10,757 nucleotides of DNA from Chloroflexota bacterium. Lineage in GTDB: Bacteria; Chloroflexota; Ktedonobacteria; Ktedonobacterales; JACDGC01. The translations under genes and the position numbers were made by a program. The notes beneath the pieces are model-generated. The model was not told the origin of the DNA. It made no database searches and saw only the letters and a program-made list of their open reading frames with translations. The DNA is taken from NCBI GenBank assembly GCA_021812265.1, contig JAKAOI010000039.1:1-10757 (forward strand). The letters run 5' to 3'. Below, piece after piece: positions 5,995 to 10,757 of the stretch (positions are counted from its first letter, which is position 1; each line of letters opens with the position of its first letter).

Positions 5995-6373
5995 AAAGAA
6001 TAACAAAATATAAGCTCACAGATAGCTTACTTTTCCCTTGCAGCCAGGCACAAGAAGAAAAGTTGTATCTAATTGGCTATATTGTTTTTAACGATATATT
6101 CGATGAAGAATATATGATGATGAAAACCCAAAGACGGGTAGTTTTGAGTAGTGTTCTTTTGAATAGCTTTAAATCATCCGAGCAAACTTCAAGTGCTTTT
6201 CATCTCTGCAATGTTCATGAATTTCGTAAACAGGTCATTTATCATATATCTTATTATGTAATCATTTCGTAATTTTTTTGCGAAATGTCGATAAGATTGT
6301 ATGGGATGTAACCGGTTCCGCCAAAAAGAAAACCTGACAGGATATTTGGCTGCCAATATACAGGCTTTGGTTA
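5995..6373. other. AT-rich intergenic stretch without a convincing gene
   Basis: Nothing protein-like is convincing here. A 52-codon frame from ATG 6114 (MMMKTQRRVVLSS...) to 6272 has no good ribosome site, and its composition looks random. Visible structures are a small hairpin TAAGCT/AGCTTA (6011-6016 with 6024-6029, seven-base loop) followed by CTTTTCCC, a direct repeat ATTTCGTAA (6221-6229 and 6264-6272), a hairpin at 6263-6287, and an AACCGGTT palindrome (6310-6317). The region lies downstream of a good promoter, so a small RNA or long leader is possible. Confidence 0.5.
6263..6287. promoter_or_regulatory. Hairpin or dyad CATTTCGTAA / TTGCGAAATG
   Basis: Ten base pairs (one a T-G wobble) join 6263-6272 to 6278-6287 around a five-T loop. 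Its T-run is in the loop rather than after the stem, so it is not a normal intrinsic terminator. The arm TTTCGTAA recurs at 6222-6229, and its complement ATTACGAA occurs at 6413-6420 beside the dpp promoter, which favours a protein-binding site. Confidence 0.35.
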
Positions 6374-6403
6374 TTGACTGTTTGAGAAGAATCGTGTTAC
6401 GAT
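6374..6403 (+). promoter_or_regulatory. Probable promoter of the dpp operon
   Basis: TTGACT (6374-6379, five of six) is followed after 18 bases by TACGAT (6398-6403, four of six). The start would be near 6410, giving a leader of roughly 150 bases before dppB. The -10 is embedded in the perfect palindrome ACGATATCGT (6399-6408), so a bound regulator would block it. Confidence 0.5.
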
Positions 6404-6429
6404 ATCGTTAAAATTACGAAGGTATCGTT
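6397..6429. promoter_or_regulatory. Two tandem TTACGA/TATCGTT operator-like dyads at the dpp promoter
   Basis: TTACGA-TATCGTT (6397-6409) is repeated as TTACGA-AGG-TATCGTT (6414-6429), with a three-base insertion between half-sites. The first copy covers the -10 box and the second lies just after the predicted start. Repetition of both half-sites in the same order argues against chance. The regulator family is not recognised. Confidence 0.5.
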
Positions 6430-6557
6430 TGCTATAGCCCATAGGCGCCCGAATGGTTTCATTTGGTTCAGCAGACAGTAACAGCGGATTGGGCCGCTTA
6501 TTGTGTATCCCATAAAAGATATGTCGCAAAAAAACAAACATGAAATTGGAGGTTGCA

Positions 6558-7586
6558 ATGCTAAATTATACAATTCGCCGCTTACTGATAGCGATTCCTG
6601 TCTTTTTAGCTCTCACATTCATAACATTTGCCATAGCTAGGTGGAATCCGGACGGAGGAGCGCTTAGCGCATATATCGGGCCAGGACACCATGTAGAAAC
6701 AACAGCGCAATTAAATGCAATAAAAGCACGTTTAGGGTTAAATGTGCCATGGTTTATTGCCTATTTCTATTGGTTACGAAATTTATTCCAAGGTGATTTG
6801 GGTGTTTCGGTGTTAACCCATGAGCCTGTTTTGCGAGCGTTAGGAGAAAGGCTGCCGGCAACCCTTTTATTAACGGTTCCAGCTTTTGTATTCCAAGAGA
6901 CTTTAGCCGTTACCCTTGGAATTTTTTCCGCTCTGCGCAAAGGTTCTTTTTTTGATGAATTTTTCTCTTTTATAGCGTATGCGTTTTTTGCGGTTCCAAC
7001 GTTTTGGCTGGGGTTGGTGTTAATTATTATTTTAGGCGTAGAACTGCCAAGTATGATAGGATGGGGGCTGCCCTTTAACGGAATATTGAATGTGCGGCTC
7101 GGCATTCCTTTTGGAACCCCGCTATTTTGGTCATATTATAAAACACATTTTGTATCTACAACACTAGACATTATAGGGCATATGATTATGCCGTGGTTTA
7201 CATTGATGGCGGTAGGAATTGCCGGTGACAGCAGGTTTATGCGCGGCCAAATGCTTGGAGTGCTGAATATGGATTATATTCGCACAGCGCGGGCAAAGGG
7301 TCTTCCCTCTCGCATCATTGTGTGGAAACACTCAGTTCGCAATGCAATTATTCCGATTGTAACAAATATTGGGTTAACAATTCCGGGATTAATCGGCGGA
7401 GCGATTATTACCGAACAGATTTTTGGTATCGAGGGAACAGGGCATTATTTTATTGAAGCTGCGCAATCCGAAGATTACCCTGTTGTTATTGCAATGACAG
7501 TTTTGATTGGTGGATTGGTGATTTTATTTAATATCTTGACCGATTTGACATATGGTTTGGTCGATCCACGAATTCGCTATGATTAA
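6558..7586 (+). CDS. dppB: Peptide-type ABC transporter permease, DppB/OppB family
   Basis: The gene encodes 342 residues forming one of the two membrane subunits of a type I ABC importer of the peptide/nickel family. The N-terminal signature YTIRRLLIAIPVFLALTFITF (first helix) is typical of DppB. A periplasmic-side or external loop (about 29-95) follows, then five further helices. The EAA loop that docks on the ATPases is DYIRTARAKGLPSRIIVWKH (239-258), followed by the family motif 'N..P(I/V)' and TEQIFGIEGTG (285-295). The C-terminus TDLTYGLVDPRIRYD is classic for the family. The start at 6558 has GGAGGT four bases upstream; an in-frame ATG at 6540 lies before that site and is unlikely. It is the first gene of the operon, 44 bases ahead of dppC. 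The substrate could be di-/oligopeptides or another solute carried by this family. Confidence 0.92.
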   Translation: MLNYTIRRLLIAIPVFLALTFITFAIARWNPDGGALSAYIGPGHHVETTAQLNAIKARLGLNVPWFIAYFYWLRNLFQGDLGVSVLTHEPVLRALGERLPATLLLTVPAFVFQETLAVTLGIFSALRKGSFFDEFFSFIAYAFFAVPTFWLGLVLIIILGVELPSMIGWGLPFNGILNVRLGIPFGTPLFWSYYKTHFVSTTLDIIGHMIMPWFTLMAVGIAGDSRFMRGQMLGVLNMDYIRTARAKGLPSRIIVWKHSVRNAIIPIVTNIGLTIPGLIGGAIITEQIFGIEGTGHYFIEAAQSEDYPVVIAMTVLIGGLVILFNILTDLTYGLVDPRIRYD

Positions 7587-7630
7587 GGTTTGTTTTGCTT
7601 TGTATAACATTTTAGTGAGGAATATTTAAT

Positions 7631-8632
7631 ATGGCTACACAAAACCCAAGCAGCGCCCAATTTGAGGATTTTGGCCAGACAAATTCAACCGGCACATATA
7701 CCCCGGTAACTATTTTAGGTGATGAAGATCGTCTTGCGCTAAAACCGCTTTCTCAGGTTGAATTATATTGGCGGAGGTTTCGCAAACACCGATTTGCGCA
7801 AATTGGATCTGGATTTATGGTGTTTGTTATTTTAATGGCAATAGCGGCGCCGCTGATTACCCCCGGTGTAAACGCTTCCACTATGAATCTGAATTTAAGT
7901 TTCGGTTCGCATCCGCCATCCTTAAGCAATTTTCCCGATTATATATTCGGGACTACCGATGAACTGCATTACAGCGTGCTGGACTTAATTACTTTCGGAG
8001 CCAGAACATCTCTAATCATCGGCTTTTTCAGCGCATTGTTGTCAGTAATTGTTGGAACACTGGTTGGCGCAGTTGCCGGTTATTTCGGCGGTATCGTTGA
8101 TAACATAATAATGCGTATCACTGATATCTTTTTAACCATTCCGTTCTTCCCGCTGCTTATTTCTCTTTCTTCCATTTTAGGGCATGGATCTGGTTTAGGG
8201 CCGGGATTTATTATTACGATCTTTGCCATATTTGGTTGGGCAGGTATTTCCAGAGTTATTCGCAGCGTCTTCTTGTCGCTGCGTGAATTAGAGTATACCG
8301 AAGCGGCTAAATCTGTTGGCATAAATCATTTTCGTATTATTGTCCGACATCTGATTCCCAACGCAATTTCACCGATTGTTGTTACCTTTACTTTAGCGTT
8401 TGCCGCTAATATTGTTGCTGAATCAACCCTTGACTTTTTGGGTTTAGGCATTATGTTTCCGCCGACTGCAACTTGGGGGAATGCGCTGGCCTCGGCGCAA
8501 GGTGATATTGCCAACGGTGACTGGTGGTGGACGTTATTCCCGGGTTTATTCTTAACATTAACCGTGCTGGCAACTTCCTTTATTGGCGACGGACTCCGTG
8601 ACGCGCTTGATGTGCGCTCCAAAATTGATTAA
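7631..8632 (+). CDS. dppC: Peptide-type ABC transporter permease, DppC/OppC family
   Basis: The gene encodes 333 residues, the second membrane subunit, expected to pair with DppB. A polar N-terminal extension (1-44) precedes WRRFRKHRFAQIGSGFMVFVILMAIAAPLI, the standard OppC-type first segment. FGTTDELHYSVLDLITFGARTSLIIG (106-131) is the conserved entry into the core helices, followed by the glycine-rich VGTLVGAVAGYFGG (141-154). The EAA loop is EYTEAAKSVGINHFRIIVRH (221-240), then LIPNAISPIVV. The C-terminal ESTLDFLGLG, TWGNAL and WWWTLFPG motifs are all in place. The ribosome site GAGGA lies nine bases before the ATG. The 32-base gap to dppD indicates cotranscription. Confidence 0.93.
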   Translation: MATQNPSSAQFEDFGQTNSTGTYTPVTILGDEDRLALKPLSQVELYWRRFRKHRFAQIGSGFMVFVILMAIAAPLITPGVNASTMNLNLSFGSHPPSLSNFPDYIFGTTDELHYSVLDLITFGARTSLIIGFFSALLSVIVGTLVGAVAGYFGGIVDNIIMRITDIFLTIPFFPLLISLSSILGHGSGLGPGFIITIFAIFGWAGISRVIRSVFLSLRELEYTEAAKSVGINHFRIIVRHLIPNAISPIVVTFTLAFAANIVAESTLDFLGLGIMFPPTATWGNALASAQGDIANGDWWWTLFPGLFLTLTVLATSFIGDGLRDALDVRSKID

Positions 8633-8664
8633 TTGGTAAAATCCTAAAAGGAGAGCTTTATTCA

Positions 8665-9771
8665 GTGTCTGAATCATTTCAAACAACGAGTGACAACGTA
8701 TTGGAAGTGCGTGGCTTAAAAACGTATTTCCGAACAATGGATGGTGTTGTGCGCGCAGTAGACGGAGTTGATTTTTCCATAAAAGCTGGTAAAACGCTGG
8801 GTGTTGTCGGAGAATCTGGCAGCGGTAAAAGTGTTACCGCGTTTTCAGTTATGCGCCTTTTAAGCAGCAATGGCTATATCGCCGAAGGTGAAATATTATT
8901 TCAAGGGAAAAATGTCGCTACTGCATCTGAAGATGAAATGCGCAAGATTCGCGGCAATAAAATGTCGATGATCTTCCAAGAGCCAATGACATCACTGAAT
9001 CCGGTGTACACCATTGGCGATCAGGTTTCGGAAGTGTTGCGCACACATAAAAATCTACATGGCTCTGCAGCAAAAGACCGCACCATTGATATGCTGCGAC
9101 GTGTTGGCATTCCTGCAGCGGAACGGCGCTACAGCGATTACCCGCATAACCTCAGCGGCGGTATGCGCCAGCGCGTAATGATTGCTATGGCTTTGGCGAC
9201 TGATCCCACATTGTTGATTGCTGATGAGCCAACAACTGCGCTGGATGTTACTATTCAAGCGCAGATCCTTGACTTGATGCGTGGATTGGCTAATGATTTT
9301 AAAACATCTATTATGTTAATTACCCATGATTTAGGTGTAATTGCCGAAATGGCCGATGATGTGGCTGTGATGTATACCGGCAAGGTGGTTGAACGCGGCA
9401 CTGCATATGAAATACTAAAAGAAGCCAAACACCCATATACGATGGGGCTGTTGAACTCTATACCCGGTGAAGAGGCCAAAGGAGAAAAACTTGCGGTTAT
9501 TCGCGGCAGTGTTCCCAGCCCGTTAAACTTGCCCGAAGGCTGCACATTTGCCCCACGATGCCCATTTGCTATGGATATTTGCACGAAAAAAGACCCCAAA
9601 TTTCTGGATCTTGGCGGCGGACATATGGCAAAATGCTGGCTGTATCAAACACCATCCGGGCAAGTGCAAATACCTGCAACACAACCTTCATGGGTAACCG
9701 CAACCCAAGAACTTAATCAGAGAATCGCTGAGCTAAGCGCAGCAAAAACTTCACAAAATCCATCAGCCTGA
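8665..9771 (+). CDS. dppD: Peptide-type ABC transporter ATPase, DppD/OppD family
   Basis: The gene encodes 368 residues, a cytoplasmic ATPase with a complete nucleotide-binding domain: Walker A GESGSGKS (49-56), Q-loop Gln105 in [10 protein letters not shown], signature LSGGMRQR (163-170), Walker B LLIADEP with Glu188, D-loop ALDV, and switch His221. The C-terminal oligopeptide-transporter extension carries four cysteines in the pattern C293-x5-C299-x6-C306-x17-C324 ([15 protein letters not shown]...C). A [4Fe-4S] cluster is known at this site in a DppD homologue, so one is likely here. A polar tail (about 325-368) follows. The start is GTG with AAGGAG 11 bases upstream; no nearby ATG gives a better fit. 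It is separated from dppF by 35 bases. Confidence 0.94.
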   Translation: MSESFQTTSDNVLEVRGLKTYFRTMDGVVRAVDGVDFSIKAGKTLGVVGESGSGKSVTAFSVMRLLSSNGYIAEGEILFQGKNVATASEDEMRKIRGNKMSMIFQEPMTSLNPVYTIGDQVSEVLRTHKNLHGSAAKDRTIDMLRRVGIPAAERRYSDYPHNLSGGMRQRVMIAMALATDPTLLIADEPTTALDVTIQAQILDLMRGLANDFKTSIMLITHDLGVIAEMADDVAVMYTGKVVERGTAYEILKEAKHPYTMGLLNSIPGEEAKGEKLAVIRGSVPSPLNLPEGCTFAPRCPFAMDICTKKDPKFLDLGGGHMAKCWLYQTPSGQVQIPATQPSWVTATQELNQRIAELSAAKTSQNPSA

Positions 9772-9806
9772 GTAAAACTGAGTAGAAAGACAGAGGAGTT
9801 CATAGA

Positions 9807-10757
9807 ATGAGCGTAACTGAAAATACTATTGGCGCGGCGTATCCGCAGGCTGGGAATGATGTCAATACGTTAATCAGCGTACAGAATCTGAAAAAATATT
9901 ATCCGGTTCTTGGCGGCGTTTTCCGCACGAAAGTTGCAGATGTAAAAGCTGTAGACGACATTTCGTTTTCAATCAATAAAGGGGAAACATTTGGCTTAGT
10001 AGGAGAAAGCGGCTGCGGAAAATCAACCGCCGGACGCGCAATTTTGCGATTGCATGAGCCTACTGCGGGTAAAATTGTTTTTAACGGCGCTGATATCACT
10101 AAGTATAAAGCTGGGCAAATGAAGTCTTTGCGCAGCAAACTACAGATCATTTTTCAAGATCCCTATTCTTCGCTTAATCCCAGCATGCCAATCAGTGATA
10201 TTATTGGCGAAGGCTTAATTGCGCAAGGCGTTAGGTCACGCAAAGAGCGGGAAAGTATTATTGCGTTCTATTTAAAGCGCGTTGGTTTACAACCTGAATA
10301 TATGCGACGTTTTCCGCATGAATTCAGCGGCGGCCAGCGGCAGCGTATCGGCATAGCGCGCGCGCTGGCGCTGAAACCTGCGTTTGTGGTAGCGGATGAG
10401 CCGGTAAGCGCACTGGATGTTTCCATTCAATCTCAGGTGTTAAATTTGCTGAAAGAACTGCAGCAGGAATTTAACCTCACCTACTTGTTTATTGCGCATA
10501 ATTTGCCGGTTGTAGAATATATCAGCGACCGGGTTGGCGTTATGTATTTGGGTAAATTGGTTGAAGTCGGAGAATCCAAAACGCTCTATAATATGCCGCT
10601 GCACCCTTACACTGCAGCGTTATTATCCGCAGCGCCAATTCCTGACCCAACAGTGCGCCGCAAACGCATACTTTTAACCGGCGATGTTCCCAGCCCAATT
10701 AATCCCCCCAGCGGATGCCGCTTCCATACTCGGTGTCCGATTGCTCAACCCATCTGC
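9807..10757 (+). CDS. dppF: Peptide-type ABC transporter ATPase, DppF/OppF family (3' end cut by window edge)
   Basis: The first 317 codons are present and the frame is still open at the right edge. The nucleotide-binding domain is complete: the DppF-type N-terminal [12 protein letters not shown] (28-39), Walker A GESGCGKS (66-73), Q-loop Gln117 in [12 protein letters not shown], signature [15 protein letters not shown] (173-187), Walker B VVADEP with Glu198, D-loop SALDVS, and switch His231. After His231 comes Asn (HNLPVV) where HDL is most common. The C-terminal extension has [16 protein letters not shown] and the start of the cysteine motif, C304-x5-C310-x6-C317, with the fourth Cys expected beyond the edge. 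The ATG has GAGGAG eight bases upstream. It is the second ATPase, expected to form a heterodimer with DppD. A substrate-binding protein gene, absent here, may follow. Confidence 0.94.
   Translation, partial: MSVTENTIGAAYPQAGNDVNTLISVQNLKKYYPVLGGVFRTKVADVKAVDDISFSINKGETFGLVGESGCGKSTAGRAILRLHEPTAGKIVFNGADITKYKAGQMKSLRSKLQIIFQDPYSSLNPSMPISDIIGEGLIAQGVRSRKERESIIAFYLKRVGLQPEYMRRFPHEFSGGQRQRIGIARALALKPAFVVADEPVSALDVSIQSQVLNLLKELQQEFNLTYLFIAHNLPVVEYISDRVGVMYLGKLVEVGESKTLYNMPLHPYTAALLSAAPIPDPTVRRKRILLTGDVPSPINPPSGCRFHTRCPIAQPIC

Noticed and set aside
6063..6272. 69-codon frame starting at TTG in the regulatory gap
   Set aside because: It has a non-ATG start, only a weak purine stretch upstream, and random-looking composition. 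Kept only as a remote possibility for a 52-codon version from 6114.
6430..6557. Riboswitch in the dpp leader
   Set aside because: Only a five-base-pair AGCGG/CCGCT hairpin (6483-6498) and no recognised aptamer core is visible, with no terminator or sequestering stem at the ribosome site.

Overview
The window reads as bacterial chromosome of moderate GC (about 45% by eye), with ordinary sigma70/sigmaA-type promoters and Shine-Dalgarno sites. The best guess for the host is a Chloroflexota bacterium, possibly Ktedonobacteria-like. This rests on the style of the surface protein (Ig-like domains on a Pro/Thr stalk with one anchor), the MctP/DUF3311 pair and the Dpp genes. It is inference only, because no rRNA or marker gene is present.

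Left part (1-1760, minus strand). The N-terminal end of a GC-rich gene with a beta-rich, 'IPAGAV'-type extracellular motif runs off the left edge. Upstream of it is a complete type I membrane protein: signal peptide, two Ig-like regions, Pro/Thr stalk, transmembrane anchor, and a Gln/Pro/Asn-rich cytoplasmic tail.

Middle part (1764-3883). A compact 135-bp element with perfect 12-bp terminal inverted repeats and nested hairpins lies between divergent transcription units; it looks like a MITE or a structured RNA. An extended -10 promoter (TGCTATAAT) then faces right towards a small unrecognised gene (85 aa), an inverted repeat and a tryptophanase gene (tnaA). TnaA cleaves L-tryptophan to indole, pyruvate and ammonia. 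The unit ends at a 12-bp-stem hairpin shared with the convergent neighbour.

Symporter operon (3925-5880, minus strand). A DUF3311 small membrane protein and an MctP-like sodium:monocarboxylate symporter are read leftwards from a strong promoter (TTGACA-N17-TTATAT) that is wrapped in several dyads. The pair probably imports small carboxylates such as pyruvate, lactate or acetate. Its position opposite a pyruvate-forming tryptophanase is suggestive but not proof of a link.

Regulatory gap (about 5763-6557). This stretch of nearly 800 bases has no convincing protein gene. It holds the symporter promoter, a second strong rightward promoter (TAGACA-N17-TATAAT, 5966-5994) with no obvious gene of its own, and a probable dpp promoter (TTGACT-N18-TACGAT) surrounded by repeated TTACGA/TATCGT half-sites.

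Right part (6558-10757, plus strand). A peptide-type ABC importer operon, dppB-dppC-dppD-dppF, has gaps of 44, 32 and 35 bases. Two permeases and two ATPases are present, with dppF cut by the right edge. No substrate-binding protein lies in the window. Apart from the 135-bp element and the regulatory gap, the window consists mostly of well-known families. I did not find a clear undescribed multi-gene system.
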